Positions 16,980 to 26,732 are shown, counted from the first letter of the stretch. The stretch: DNA of 64,000 nt from Methylorubrum populi (GCF_002355515.1 NZ_AP014809.1:2318501-2382500), one strand, 5' to 3'. The notes: generated from the sequence alone by a model not told the origin. A program made the numbers and translations.

Positions 16980-17086
16980 GGCCGATCGCAACTCTCTTGC
17001 GCGCAACGCATTGACCGGCCTCGCGGATTTCAGCCCGCCGCGCGTGTAGGAGCTGAACTTTACCGACCGATCGGCGTTGAGGCGCC

Positions 17087-17506
17087 ATGGCTTCCCCACG
17101 CTCCCGGATGTCTCCGACCCAGGAACTCATCGCCCGCGTCATGCGGATCGTGCGCGCTTGCCCGGAAGCCGCCAACGAGGTTCTGGAGTTGATGTTCCTC
17201 GTCAGCCAGATCGAGGCCTCGACCACGGTAGACCGGGAATACCGCGACGCGCGCCGGGTCATCAGTCGGCTCCGGGCACCGCTCTGGGATATGGGGCCCG
17301 CCGATCGCGAGACCCTGCTCAAGGCCGCCGACACCATCCGCCGGGTCTGCGACCTTGCCGACGGGGATATTCCCTCCGCGCCGTTCGCCGATCTCGGCGA
17401 GCGTGAGCGTGTCGAGGAGGCGCTGACCCAGGCGCTGGCGGGCCAGCTCGACGAGGCGCAGATCGCCCGCGTGGCCGGCACGGTGGCCGCTGCGCTGCAG
17501 CACTGA
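17087..17506 (+). CDS. Hypothetical protein, all-helical (139 aa)
   Basis: The protein starts MASPRSRMSPTQELIARVMR and looks fully alpha-helical and soluble, with heptad-like stretches PEAANEVLELMFLVSQIE and RERVEEALTQALAGQLDEA. There is no signal peptide, membrane segment or catalytic motif that I can name. It follows the merR gene by 107 bp on the same strand. A second ATG at residue 8 (17108) is possible. Conserved small helical proteins of this type occur in Methylobacteriaceae, but I cannot assign a family. Confidence 0.7.
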   Translation: MASPRSRMSPTQELIARVMRIVRACPEAANEVLELMFLVSQIEASTTVDREYRDARRVISRLRAPLWDMGPADRETLLKAADTIRRVCDLADGDIPSAPFADLGERERVEEALTQALAGQLDEAQIARVAGTVAAALQH

Positions 17507-17673
17507 CGCAGCGTCGACGCGGCCCCACTGGGCTCGGGTTCGGCAAGTTTCGAAAAGGCAAGCCTCGACGCGGACCCGCGACGTCCCCACATCCCCGCTT
17601 GCGCCCTGCGGCGCGGAGGCCGGATCGTCCGGCCGCGCCGGCGGGTCGCGAGACGACGCTCAAGGAAACGCCG

Positions 17674-18147
17674 ATGGACCTGCCGACCTCTGCCGCGAAG
17701 CCGACCGCGACGCTGCCCGCCGCCCTCGCCACCGCCGTCGCGGTTTCCTGGCTCTGCCTCGCCGGACCGGCCCTCGCGCAGACCACCGTCACCCGCAGCG
17801 AAACGGTGCCGGCCGGCAAACAGGCCCGCCTCGTCATCGTGCCGAACCTGAAGAAGGATTGCTCGCTCGGCCCGATGCCCGAAATCAAGGTGGTGACGCC
17901 GCCGACATCCGGCTCGCTCATCACCAAGGCCGGAAAGCTGAAGACCCCGGCCAAGTACCGTTGCCCGAACAAGGACGCCGAGGTCCAGGCGATCTTCTAT
18001 CAGCCCAACAGCGGCTATACCGGCTCCGACGGCGTCGTGGTCGAGATCAAGAATGCCGACGGCGAGGTTGAGAAGCGCGACATCCGCATCACCGTCGACA
18101 AGGGCGACAAGGCCAAGGACGAGAAGAAGAGCGGCACCGATCTCTGA
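17674..18147 (+). CDS. Secreted protein with a single cadherin-like/Ig-like (Big_9-type) domain
   Basis: The protein of 157 residues has a signal peptide: a hydrophobic stretch ALATAVAVSWLCLAGPALA ending near residue 37. The mature part has one beta-sandwich pattern, TPPTSGSLITKAG followed by IFYQPNSGYTGSDGVVVEIK and a D-G turn. This recalls the cadherin-like repeats (ytPnagftGtDsf) usually found in tandem in giant adhesins. Here there is only one copy, plus a possible disulfide (KKDCSL and YRCPN). The tail is Lys/Asp-rich. AAGGA lies 7 bp upstream of the ATG at 17674. Its role is unknown; a periplasmic or surface binding module is likely. Confidence 0.75.
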   Translation: MDLPTSAAKPTATLPAALATAVAVSWLCLAGPALAQTTVTRSETVPAGKQARLVIVPNLKKDCSLGPMPEIKVVTPPTSGSLITKAGKLKTPAKYRCPNKDAEVQAIFYQPNSGYTGSDGVVVEIKNADGEVEKRDIRITVDKGDKAKDEKKSGTDL

Positions 18148-18405
18148 TCCGGGAGATCGTGGCGGCGCGGGCATATTGCGCCGCAGCAATCTCGGGCGGT
18201 TCCCGACGCTTCCGGCCCCTGGCCGGAGGCGGAAGCTCCTTATCCGAAGCCGGTTAAGCTCGCGCTAAAGCCCGGCCAGCTTTGAGTGTGTCCCGTTTCA
18301 CACGCAGGATGGCCCTCCTGTGGGCGGTGCGACAAAACCCGCAATGTCAGTTGCGTTCCGCCCGAGACAGGATGAAGCTGTCATCAGCCTGAAGGGGGTG
18401 TTCGA

Positions 18406-20358
18406 ATGCCGCTGCACTCGACGAACGACCTGTTCCAGAGCTTCGCTCGCGGCTATGAAGCGCGCCGCGACACGGAGATGACCCTCTCCGAGTATCTTGA
18501 GGCGTGCCGCGACAATCCGCTGATGTACGCCTCCGCCGCCGAGCGCATCCTCGATGCGATCGGCCAGCCGGAGATGGTGGACACCGCCCGCGATTCCCGC
18601 CTCGGCCGCGTGTTCATGAACCGGACGATCCGGGTCTACCCGGCCTTCGCCGAGTTCTACGGCATGGAGGAGACGATCGAGCGGATCGTCTCGTTCTTCC
18701 GCCACGCCGCGCAGGGGTTGGAGGAGCGCAAGCAGATCCTCTACCTGCTCGGCCCCGTCGGCGGCGGCAAGTCGTCGCTCGCCGAGCGCCTCAAGGCGCT
18801 GATGGAGGTCCATCCCGTCTACGTGCTCAAGGCCGGCGACGAGGTCTCCCCGGTCTTCGAGAGCCCGCTCGGCCTGTTCGATCCCGAGGCGATGGGCCGG
18901 GAGATCGAGGAGCGCTTCGGTATCCCGCGCCGCCGCCTCACCGGCCTGATGAGCCCCTGGGCGCTGAAGCGCCTCGACGAGTTCGACGGCGACATCTCCC
19001 GCTTCAAGGTGATCAAGGTGCGGCCCTCGCGCCTGCGCCAGATCGCCATCGCCAAGACCGAGCCCGGCGACGAGAACAACCAGGACATCTCCTCGCTCGT
19101 CGGCAAGGTCGATATCCGTCGCCTCGAGACGCTGTCCCAGGCCGATCCCGACGCCTACTCCTACTCGGGCGGCCTCAACCGGGCGAACCAGGGCGTTCTC
19201 GAATTCGTCGAGATGTTCAAGGCGCCGATCAAGATGCTGCACCCCCTGCTCACGGCGACGCAGGAGGGCAATTATGTCGGCACCGAGAATATCGGCGCGA
19301 TCCCCTTCACCGGCGTGATTCTGGCCCACTCGAACGAGGCCGAGTGGCAGTCGTTCAAGACCAACAAGAACAACGAAGCCTTCATCGACCGGATCTACGT
19401 CATCAAGGTGCCCTACTGCCTCCGGGTGACGGAGGAGCAGCGCATCTACGACAAGCTGATCTCGGGCTCCGAACTGTCGCAGGCCGCCTGCGCCCCCGGC
19501 ACGCTGGAGATGCTGGCCCGCTTCTCGGTGCTCTCGCGGCTTCGCGAGCACGCCAACTCGAACCTGTTCTCGAAGATGCGGGTCTATGACGGCGAGAGCC
19601 TCCGCGAGGTCGATCCCCGCGCCCGCTCGATGCAGGAATATAAGGACACGGCGGGCGTCGACGAGGGCATGGACGGGATCTCGACCCGCTTCGCCTTCAA
19701 GGTGCTGGCCGCAACCTTCAACCACGACACCACCGAGGTCTCGGCCGATCCGGTCCACCTGATGTACGTTCTGGAGCAGGCGATCCGTCGCGAGCAGCTG
19801 CCGCCTGAGACGGAGAAGCGCTACATCGAGTTCATCAAGACCGAGCTCGCCCCCCGCTACGCCGAGTTCATCGGCCACGAGATCCAGAAGGCCTATCTCG
19901 AATCCTACCACGATTACGGGCAGAACCTGTTCGATCGCTACATCGATTACGCCGATGCCTGGATCGAGGATCAGGACTTCAAGGACGCCGAGACCGGCCA
20001 GCTCCTCAACCGCGAGTTGCTGAACCAGGAGCTCACCAAGATCGAGAAGCCGGCCGGCATCGCCAATCCGAAGGATTTCCGCAACGAGGTCGTCAAGTTC
20101 GCCCTGCGCTCGCGGGCGCAGCACGGCGGGCGCAACCCCTCCTGGACATCCTACGAGAAGTTGCGCGAGGTGATCGAACGGCGGATGTTCTCCCAGGTCG
20201 AGGAACTGCTGCCCGTGATCTCGTTTGGCTCAAAGAAGGACAGCGAGACCGAGAAGAAGCACGGCGAGTTCGTCGACCGGATGACCGACCGGGGCTACAC
20301 CGAGCGGCAGGTCCGGCGGCTCGTGGAATGGTACATGCGTGTGAAGCAGGCGGGGTGA
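18406..20358 (+). CDS. prkA: PrkA/YeaG family AAA+ serine protein kinase
   Basis: The protein has 650 residues, the usual PrkA length. A P-loop GPVGGGKSS lies at residues 116-124 with Lys122, within an N-terminal AAA domain (TIRVYPAFAEFYGMEETIER). The C-terminal PrkA domain contains NSNLFSKMRVYDGESLREVD and the long helical end. PrkA proteins phosphorylate proteins in Bacillus and E. coli and are linked to stress and nitrogen starvation; recent work also reports ATP-dependent protease activity. The gene opens a three-gene operon with a DUF444 protein and SpoVR, the conserved set across proteobacteria. Confidence 0.96.
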   Translation: MPLHSTNDLFQSFARGYEARRDTEMTLSEYLEACRDNPLMYASAAERILDAIGQPEMVDTARDSRLGRVFMNRTIRVYPAFAEFYGMEETIERIVSFFRHAAQGLEERKQILYLLGPVGGGKSSLAERLKALMEVHPVYVLKAGDEVSPVFESPLGLFDPEAMGREIEERFGIPRRRLTGLMSPWALKRLDEFDGDISRFKVIKVRPSRLRQIAIAKTEPGDENNQDISSLVGKVDIRRLETLSQADPDAYSYSGGLNRANQGVLEFVEMFKAPIKMLHPLLTATQEGNYVGTENIGAIPFTGVILAHSNEAEWQSFKTNKNNEAFIDRIYVIKVPYCLRVTEEQRIYDKLISGSELSQAACAPGTLEMLARFSVLSRLREHANSNLFSKMRVYDGESLREVDPRARSMQEYKDTAGVDEGMDGISTRFAFKVLAATFNHDTTEVSADPVHLMYVLEQAIRREQLPPETEKRYIEFIKTELAPRYAEFIGHEIQKAYLESYHDYGQNLFDRYIDYADAWIEDQDFKDAETGQLLNRELLNQELTKIEKPAGIANPKDFRNEVVKFALRSRAQHGGRNPSWTSYEKLREVIERRMFSQVEELLPVISFGSKKDSETEKKHGEFVDRMTDRGYTERQVRRLVEWYMRVKQAG

Positions 20359-20448
20359 GGCGGGCTTTCGGCCCTCCGGCATCCGCCGCAACTCCCGCAC
20401 CTTTGTCCCTCGACCAGGGACGTGAGACTAGGCGTTGAGCGACCCCGG

Positions 20449-21747
20449 ATGCACATCGTCGACCGACGGCTCAATCCAGGTGGGAAGAGCCTCCCGAACC
20501 GCCAGCGCTTCCTGCGCCGGGTCAAGGACGTCGCGCAGCGCGCGGTTCGGGAATCCGCCCGCGAGAAGGACATCAAGAACCTCGGCAAGGACGGGCGCAT
20601 CTCCGTGCCCGGTGACGGGGTGCGCGAGCCGCGCTTCTCCCGCCAGCCGGGCACGGGCCATCAGGACTATATCCTGCCCGGCAACAAGACCTACGTGGAG
20701 GGCGACCGCATCGAGCGCCCGCCGGGCGGCGGGGGCGGTGGCGGCTCCGGGGAAGGCGGCGAGGGCGGCGAGAACAGCGAGGACGCCTTCCACTTCGTCC
20801 TGACCCGCGAGGAGTTCCTCGACCTCTTCCTCGAAGACCTCGAACTGCCCGATCTCGCCAAGCGCCGCCTCGCGGTGGTGGAGACGGAAGGGCTGCGCCG
20901 GGCCGGCTACACCGTCTCGGGCTCGCCGGCCAACCTCGCCCTGTCGCGCACCCTGCGCAATTCCATGTCCCGGCGCATCGCCCTCAAACGGCCGAAGCTG
21001 GAGGAGGTGGCGGCGCTGGAGGCGGAGATCGCCGCGGCCGAGGCCGCGAACGATCCGCGCCTGCCCGACCTGCAGCTCAAGCTGCTGGGCCTGCGCGAGC
21101 GCTCCAAGCGCATCCCCTACGTCGATCCGATCGACCTGCGCTTCCGCCGCTTCGAGCCCTATCCGAAGCCGATCGCCCAGGCCGTGATGTTCTGCCTGAT
21201 GGACGTGTCGGGCTCGATGACCGAGCACATGAAGGATCTGGCCAAGCGCTTCTACATCCTGCTGCACATCTTCCTGACGCGCCGCTACAAGCACGTCGAG
21301 ATCGTCTTCATCCGCCACACCGACAAGGCGACGGAGGTGGACGAGGAGACCTTCTTCGGCTCCCGCGAGACCGGCGGCACGCTGGTGTCGTCGGCGCTGG
21401 TCGAGATGAAGCGCATCGTCACCGAGCGCTACTCGCCCGACGACTGGAACATCTACGCGGCGCAGGCGTCGGACGGCGACAACGTCTCCTCCGACGGACC
21501 GACCTCGACGGAATTGCTGCGCGCGCACATCCTGCCCGCCTGCCAGCACTTCGCCTATCTGGAGGTCGGCGACGAGAACGGTCCGCGCGCCGGCTTCGTC
21601 GAGCACCGCACCACCCTGTGGCGGACCTACGAGGCCCTGGCCAAGGCCGGCGAGCCGCTCGCCATGCGCAAGGTGAACCACCGCCGCGACATCTACCCCG
21701 TGTTCCGCGAGCTGTTCGGCCGCAAGGACGCGCGGGCGGAGGCGTAG
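20449..21747 (+). CDS. YeaH/YhbH family protein (DUF444, VWA-type)
   Basis: The 432-residue protein begins MHIVDRRLNPGGKSLPNRQR. Residues about 80-100 form a Gly/Glu-rich linker (PPGGGGGGGSGEGGEGGEN). A von Willebrand A-like domain follows, with the MIDAS segment MFCLMDVSGSMTEHMKDL near residue 245 and a GGT in SRETGGTLVSS. DUF444 proteins are co-inherited with PrkA and SpoVR and are thought to work as a partner of the kinase. The start at 20449 matches the conserved N-terminus; a GTG nine codons upstream is possible. It lies 90 bp after prkA and 53 bp before spoVR. Confidence 0.94.
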   Translation: MHIVDRRLNPGGKSLPNRQRFLRRVKDVAQRAVRESAREKDIKNLGKDGRISVPGDGVREPRFSRQPGTGHQDYILPGNKTYVEGDRIERPPGGGGGGGSGEGGEGGENSEDAFHFVLTREEFLDLFLEDLELPDLAKRRLAVVETEGLRRAGYTVSGSPANLALSRTLRNSMSRRIALKRPKLEEVAALEAEIAAAEAANDPRLPDLQLKLLGLRERSKRIPYVDPIDLRFRRFEPYPKPIAQAVMFCLMDVSGSMTEHMKDLAKRFYILLHIFLTRRYKHVEIVFIRHTDKATEVDEETFFGSRETGGTLVSSALVEMKRIVTERYSPDDWNIYAAQASDGDNVSSDGPTSTELLRAHILPACQHFAYLEVGDENGPRAGFVEHRTTLWRTYEALAKAGEPLAMRKVNHRRDIYPVFRELFGRKDARAEA

Positions 21748-21800
21748 CGACAGACCTCTCCGCGAGGGGAGGGCAGACAGCGTCGAAGAGAAGGGCCGAC

Positions 21801-23372
21801 ATGGTCGCGAGCCTGAGCCGCACGAAGTCCACCGCTCCGAAGCCGGGCGAGTTGCTGTTTTCCGGCAACGACTGGGATTTCGAGACGATTCGGCGCATCC
21901 ACGACGCCTGCGAGGCGGTGGCCGGGCCGGAGCTTGGCCTGTCGTGGTACCCGAACCAGATCGAGATCATCACCGCCGAGCAGATGCTCGACGCCTATGC
22001 CTCGATCGGCATGCCGCTGTTCTACAAGCACTGGTCCTTCGGCAAGCACTTCGCCCAGCAGGAGGCGAGCTATCGCCGCGGCCTGATGGGGCTCGCCTAC
22101 GAGATCGTCATCAACTCCGATCCGTGCATCTCCTACGTCATGGAGGAGAACACGGCGACGATGCAGACGCTGGTGATCGCCCACGCCGCCTTCGGCCATA
22201 ACCACTTCTTCAAGAACAACTATCTGTTCCGCCAGTGGACCGATGCCGAGGGCATCCTCGACTATCTCGACTTCGCCAAGAGCTACATCGCCCGCTGCGA
22301 GGAGCGCTACGGACATCAGGCGGTGGAGCACGTCCTCGACGCCGCCCATGCCCTGATGAGCCAGGGCGTCCACCGCTATCCCCGCAAGAAGCGGCCGGAT
22401 CTGGCGAGCGAGCAGCGGCGCGAACGCGAGCGCGAGGAGCACGGCGAGCAGATCTACAACGATCTCTGGCGCACCCTGCCGGCCAAGGCCGGTGGGCAGA
22501 AGGGCGATCCGGCACTGGAGCGGCGCCGGGCGCTGCTCGAACTGCCGCAGGAGAACATCCTCTACTTCCTGGAGAAGGTGGCCCCGCGGCTGCGGCCCTG
22601 GCAGCGCGAGATCCTGCGGATCGTCCGGCTGGTGGCGCAGTACTTCTACCCGCAGCGTCAGACCAAGGTGATGAACGAGGGCTGCGCCACCTACTGCCAC
22701 TACCGGATCATGAACGCGCTCTCGCAGAAGGGGCAACTCAGCGAGGCGGCCTATCTCGAGTTCCTGACCTCGCACACCAACGTCATCCGCCAGCCGAACT
22801 TCGACGACCGTTCCTTCGGGGGGCACAACCCCTACGCGCTCGGCTTTGCCATGATGCAGGACATCGCCCGCATCGTCGAGCAGCCGAGCCAAGAGGATCG
22901 GGAGTGGTTCCCCGACATCGCCGGCACCGGCGACGCCATGAGCGTGCTGCGCGATTGCTGGGAAAACTACCGCGACGAGAGTTTCATCGCCCAGTTCCTA
23001 TCGCCGAAGCTGATGCGCGACATGCGCCTGTTCCACGTCGTCGACGATCCCGACGAGCCGGAGATGCGGGTCGAGGCGATCCACGACGAGCGCGGCTATC
23101 GCAAGATGCGCCGCTCCTTCGCGCGCCAGTACGACGTGGCGTGGCTCGATCCCGATATCGAGGTGGTGGACGTCGATCTGGAGGGCGACCGCCGGCTGAT
23201 CCTCCACCACAAGGCGCTCAACCGCATCACCCTGCAGCGGGAGGATGCCCGGCGCGTGCTCCAGCACCTTGCCGACCTGTGGGGCTACGACGCGGTGCTC
23301 AAGGAGGTCGATCCGGCGACCGGCGCGGTACTGGTCGAGCACACCGCCAGCGCGCGGCCGATCTTTTTCTGA
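21801..23372 (+). CDS. SpoVR family protein
   Basis: The 523-residue protein matches SpoVR/YcgB over its length: LLFSGNDWDFETIRRIHDAC, GLSWYPNQIEIITAEQMLDA, SFGKHFAQQEASYRRG, AHAAFGHNHFFKNNY, VMNEGCATYCHYRIMN and GGHNPYALGF. The His/Glu clusters HNHFFK, NEGCATYCH and SHTN suggest a metal site, although no enzyme activity has been shown for the family. In sporulating Bacillus it affects cortex formation, but its wide spread in non-sporulators shows a more general role with PrkA and DUF444. AGAAGGG precedes the ATG at 21801. Confidence 0.95.
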   Translation: MVASLSRTKSTAPKPGELLFSGNDWDFETIRRIHDACEAVAGPELGLSWYPNQIEIITAEQMLDAYASIGMPLFYKHWSFGKHFAQQEASYRRGLMGLAYEIVINSDPCISYVMEENTATMQTLVIAHAAFGHNHFFKNNYLFRQWTDAEGILDYLDFAKSYIARCEERYGHQAVEHVLDAAHALMSQGVHRYPRKKRPDLASEQRREREREEHGEQIYNDLWRTLPAKAGGQKGDPALERRRALLELPQENILYFLEKVAPRLRPWQREILRIVRLVAQYFYPQRQTKVMNEGCATYCHYRIMNALSQKGQLSEAAYLEFLTSHTNVIRQPNFDDRSFGGHNPYALGFAMMQDIARIVEQPSQEDREWFPDIAGTGDAMSVLRDCWENYRDESFIAQFLSPKLMRDMRLFHVVDDPDEPEMRVEAIHDERGYRKMRRSFARQYDVAWLDPDIEVVDVDLEGDRRLILHHKALNRITLQREDARRVLQHLADLWGYDAVLKEVDPATGAVLVEHTASARPIFF

Positions 23373-23413
23373 TCCTTTTTGCTGTTCTGGGCCGAAGGCG
23401 ACGTGCCCGCTCC

Positions 23414-23507
23414 CGTCTTTGCGAGGCGAAGCCGAAGCAATCCAGTGCGCTGCCTCGTCCGGAAAGATCGCGCCGCTGGATCGCTTCGCTGACGCTCGCG
23501 ATGACGA
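23414..23507. repeat. Dispersed palindromic intergenic repeat (BIME-like)
   Basis: The arm at 23414-23445 (ending AAGCAATCCAG) is mirrored by 23476-23507 (starting CTGGATCGCTTCG and ending GATGACGA) with few mismatches, separated by 30 bp. Repeats with these key words, GCGAAGC-AATCCAG and a GATGACGA or CAATGACGA end, are scattered between genes in many Hyphomicrobiales genomes. It lies between the convergent spoVR and purN genes, where it can serve as a two-way terminator. Confidence 0.75.
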
Positions 23508-23545
23508 AGATAGATTTGAAATTGAGAACGGTTAGCTGAAACCGG

Positions 23546-24205
23546 TCAGAGCGAGAGGATCGCAGCCCCCGCGTCGCGCTCCCGTTCGGTGAAGCGCACG
23601 CGACTTCCCTCCAGCACGGCACCGCCGCCCGCGATCACGGCGAGCGCCGCCGGGTAGAGCCGGTGCTCCTGCACAATCACTCGGGCGGCCAGGGTGTCGG
23701 CGTCGTCGCCCGGCAGCACCGGTACCGCGGCCTGGGCCACGATCGGCCCGGCATCGAGTTCCGGCACGACGTAATGCACGGTGCAGCCGTGCAGGCGCAC
23801 CCCGGCTTCCAGTGCCCGCTCGTGGGTGTGCGTGCCCTTGAACAGCGGCAGCAGCGAGGGGTGGATGTTGATCATCCGGCCCGCCCACGCCTCGACGAAG
23901 GCGTCGGTGAGGATGCGCATGAAGCCGGCGAGCACGATCAGCTCGATGCCCGCACCCTCCAGTTCCGCCTGAAGCGCGGCGTCGAAGCGGGTTCGGTCGG
24001 GAAACGCCTTGTGGTCGATGGCGCGGGCCGGGATGCCGGCCGCCTGCGCGCGGTCGAGGCCGGCGGCGTCCGGGCGGTTCGAGAGCACGAGCACGATCTC
24101 GGCCGGATAGTCCGGCGCGCGCGCCGCCTCGATCAGCGAGACCATGTTCGAGCCGCGACCCGAAATCAGGATCGCGACGCGTTTTTTTCGAGCCGGGGCG
24201 CTCAC
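23546..24205 (-). CDS. purN: Phosphoribosylglycinamide formyltransferase
   Basis: PurN transfers a formyl group from 10-formyl-THF to GAR, the third step of purine synthesis. The protein has 219 residues. It starts with [13 protein letters not shown] for phosphate binding; the catalytic residues are Asn113 and His115 in INIHPSLLP and Asp151 in PELDAGPI. The GTG start at 24205 overlaps the purM stop by 4 bp (GTGA), so the two genes are translationally coupled. The pairing purM-purN is standard in Alphaproteobacteria. Confidence 0.97.
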   Translation of the reverse strand: MSAPARKKRVAILISGRGSNMVSLIEAARAPDYPAEIVLVLSNRPDAAGLDRAQAAGIPARAIDHKAFPDRTRFDAALQAELEGAGIELIVLAGFMRILTDAFVEAWAGRMINIHPSLLPLFKGTHTHERALEAGVRLHGCTVHYVVPELDAGPIVAQAAVPVLPGDDADTLAARVIVQEHRLYPAALAVIAGGGAVLEGSRVRFTERERDAGAAILSL

Positions 24206-25269
24206 AGGGCGAGCTGCCCCGTGAACGTCACCGGCTCCGCCCCCCGCTCGGTGATCTGCCCGAGCCGGACCGGCGCCTCGCCGGCCTCGGTCAGCGCGTC
24301 CGCCACGGCATCGGCCGCATCGGCGGCGGCGACCACCACCATGCCGATGCCGCAATTGAAGGTGCGCAGCATCTCGGATTCCGCGACCCCGCCCTCGCGC
24401 GCCAGCCAGCCGAAGACCGGCGGCACGGCGAACGCGGAAAGGTCGATGTCGATGCCGACACCGTCGGGAAGAACGCGCGGGAGGTTGTCGGGGAAGCCGC
24501 CGCCGGTGATGTGGGCGAGCGCCTTGACGCCGCCGGCCCGCTTCAGGGCGGCGAGCAGCGGCTTCACGTAGATCCGGGTCGGCTCCAGCAGTGCCTCGCC
24601 GAGGCTGCGGCCCGGCGCGAAGGGCGCGTCGGCGTCCCACGGCAGGCCGGTCTTGGCCACGATGCGTCGCACCAGCGAGAAGCCGTTCGAGTGGACCCCC
24701 GAGGAGGGCAGGCCGAGCACGATGTCGCCGGGCAGGATGCCGGGGCGCGGCAGCAGCGTGCCGCGCTCGGCCGCGCCGACCGAGAAGCCGGCGAGATCGT
24801 AGTCGGAGCCGTCGTAGAGGCCCGGCATCTCGGCGGTCTCGCCGCCGATCAGCGCGCAGCCCGCCTGTCGGCAGCCCTCGGCGATGCCGCGGACGATGTC
24901 GGCACCGACGCCCGGCACGAGCTTGCCGGTCGCGTAGTAGTCGAGGAAGAACAGGGGCTCGGCGCCCTGCACGATGATGTCGTTGACGCACATCGCCACG
25001 AGGTCGATGCCGATCGTGTCGTGACGTCCGGTCTCGATCGCGATCTTCACCTTGGTGCCGACGCCGTCATTGGCGGCGACCAGGATCGCGTCCTTGAAGC
25101 CCGCGGCCTTGAGGTCGAACAACCCGCCGAAGCCGCCGATCTCGGCATCCGCCCCCGGCCGGCGCGTGGACCGCACCAGCGGCTTGATCGTCTCGACGAG
25201 CGCGTTGCCCGCGTCGATGTCGACGCCGGCCTGCGCGTAGGTGAGCCCGTTCCCGTCCTGCGCCGTCAT
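24202..25269 (-). CDS. purM: Phosphoribosylformylglycinamidine cyclo-ligase (AIR synthetase)
   Basis: PurM closes the imidazole ring of AIR with ATP. The protein has 355 residues. Family stretches include [37 protein letters not shown] with the ATP/Mg site, [26 protein letters not shown] and [13 protein letters not shown]. It is the first gene of the purM-purN operon. Confidence 0.97.
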   Translation of the reverse strand: MTAQDGNGLTYAQAGVDIDAGNALVETIKPLVRSTRRPGADAEIGGFGGLFDLKAAGFKDAILVAANDGVGTKVKIAIETGRHDTIGIDLVAMCVNDIIVQGAEPLFFLDYYATGKLVPGVGADIVRGIAEGCRQAGCALIGGETAEMPGLYDGSDYDLAGFSVGAAERGTLLPRPGILPGDIVLGLPSSGVHSNGFSLVRRIVAKTGLPWDADAPFAPGRSLGEALLEPTRIYVKPLLAALKRAGGVKALAHITGGGFPDNLPRVLPDGVGIDIDLSAFAVPPVFGWLAREGGVAESEMLRTFNCGIGMVVVAAADAADAVADALTEAGEAPVRLGQITERGAEPVTFTGQLAL

Positions 25270-25588
25270 CGCCGCCCCGTCGTCCGGTATTCGCTGATCA
25301 TGCGCAAACCCGCTGCCACATCGCGGCGCGATTGACCACTGTCACCGGCGTGGGGCCGCGCGTTCGGGCACAGCATCGTTCTATCGCGGAGGGCGAAAAG
25401 CATTCGGAGGGTCGGAGCCGCGGCCTCGATCCGGTCGGCCTCCTCGGCTTCGATGGCGTCGCGTCTCCGCCTCGGTTCGTCGGTGCGCTCGAATGCCTTC
25501 GTGCCGCTCACGGCACGGCTCGCCTTGACCGGAGATGCCACGCTTCCCACTCTCCGCGCCGGACGGATTCACAAAGGACGGACGCGCG
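25270..25588. other. Divergent intergenic region between purM and the PerM-like gene
   Basis: These 319 bp hold the promoters of two divergent genes. I see no convincing PurR box, structured leader or small gene. AAAGGA lies about 10 bp ahead of the plus-strand start at 25589. Confidence 0.5.
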
Positions 25589-26680
25589 ATGCGTGGGCGG
25601 GCAATCATCGGGCTCTCGATCCTCGCGGTCGTCGTCTTCCTGCTCTACGAGTTGCGGGAGGTGATGCTGCCCTTCGTGGCGGGGCTGGCGCTCGCCTACC
25701 TGCTCGATCCGCTCGCCGACCGGCTGGAGCGGCTCGGCCTCGGGCGGCTCGCCGCCACGCTCATCATCCTGGCGGGCTTCGTGGTCGGCTTCGTGGTGCT
25801 GCTCATCATCGTGGTGCCGCTGGTGGCCGGGCAGATCGCTTCCCTCGTCAACGCGCTGCCGACCATGGTCTCGCGCCTGCAGGCGATCCTCGTCGAGCGG
25901 GCGGGGCCGCTTCTGCAGCGGATCGGCGGCTCGGAGGTCGTCAACGAGTTGCAATCCTCCGTCGGCACGCTGGTCGGGCAGGGCGGCACGTGGTTCCTGG
26001 CCTTCCTCAAGTCGCTCTGGACGGGGAGCCAGGCGCTGGTCTCGATCGCCTCGCTCCTCGTGGTCACGCCGGTCGTCGCCTTCTACCTGCTGCACGACTG
26101 GGACCGTATGATCGCGGCCCTCGACGGCTGGGTGCCCCCGCGCCACCGCCCGACGGCGCGGCGGCTCGCGGGTGAGATCGACGGGGCGGTGACCGGCTTC
26201 GTTCGCGGACAGAGCCTCGTCTGCCTGATCCTCGGCTCGTTCTACGCGGTCGGCCTGTTCCTCGTCGGTCTGAACTTCGGCGTCCTGATCGGGATGATTT
26301 CGGGCTTTCTCACCTTCATCCCCTACGTCGGCACGCTCACCGGCTTCATGCTCTCGGTTGGCGTCGCCCTGGTGCAGTGGTGGCCGTCCGGCGACTGGCT
26401 GCATATCGGGCTCACCGTCGGCGTCTTTCTCGTCGGGCAGTTCCTGGAGGGCAACGTGATCTCGCCCAAGCTCGTGGGCGACTCGGTCGGCCTCCATCCG
26501 GTCTGGCTGATGTTCGCGCTGCTGGCCTTCGGCTCGCTGTTCGGCTTCCTCGGGCTGCTGCTCGCCGTGCCGGTCGCCGCCTCCATCGGCGTCGTCGTGC
26601 GCTTCGGCATCGAGCGCTATCTCGAGAGCCGGCTCTATCGGGGCGAGGAGCCCGTGCTGATCATGGACCGGGACAAGTGA
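25589..26680 (+). CDS. AI-2E/PerM family permease
   Basis: The 363-residue protein has the family layout of about eight transmembrane helices: two pairs at the N-terminus (AIIGLSILAVVVFLLYELR and LAATLIILAGFVVGFVVLL), a soluble helical segment (residues about 85-140), then VVTPVVAFYLLHDWDRM, the long QSLVCLILGSFYAVGLFLVG, IPYVGTLTGFMLSVGVAL and a final GLLLAVPVAASIGVV. The motif FIPYVGTLTG is typical. Members are named for AI-2 export in E. coli, but many transport other solutes or Na+/H+; the substrate here is unknown. The start at 25589 was chosen over upstream readings because the membrane segment begins right after it. Confidence 0.9.
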   Translation: MRGRAIIGLSILAVVVFLLYELREVMLPFVAGLALAYLLDPLADRLERLGLGRLAATLIILAGFVVGFVVLLIIVVPLVAGQIASLVNALPTMVSRLQAILVERAGPLLQRIGGSEVVNELQSSVGTLVGQGGTWFLAFLKSLWTGSQALVSIASLLVVTPVVAFYLLHDWDRMIAALDGWVPPRHRPTARRLAGEIDGAVTGFVRGQSLVCLILGSFYAVGLFLVGLNFGVLIGMISGFLTFIPYVGTLTGFMLSVGVALVQWWPSGDWLHIGLTVGVFLVGQFLEGNVISPKLVGDSVGLHPVWLMFALLAFGSLFGFLGLLLAVPVAASIGVVVRFGIERYLESRLYRGEEPVLIMDRDK

Positions 26681-26732
26681 GGCCGCCTCCGCTCCGAGCC
26701 GAGCCGAACCGTTCCCAAGGCGAGAGCGAACG

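Noticed and set aside
16980..17086. A tRNA gene after ihfA-merR, as seen in some relatives
   Set aside because: No cloverleaf, T-loop GGTTCGA or acceptor pairing is visible in this gap.
18298..20124. A 608-codon minus-strand frame opposite prkA
   Set aside because: Leu/Val/Asp/Gly-rich shadow of prkA with no recognisable motif.
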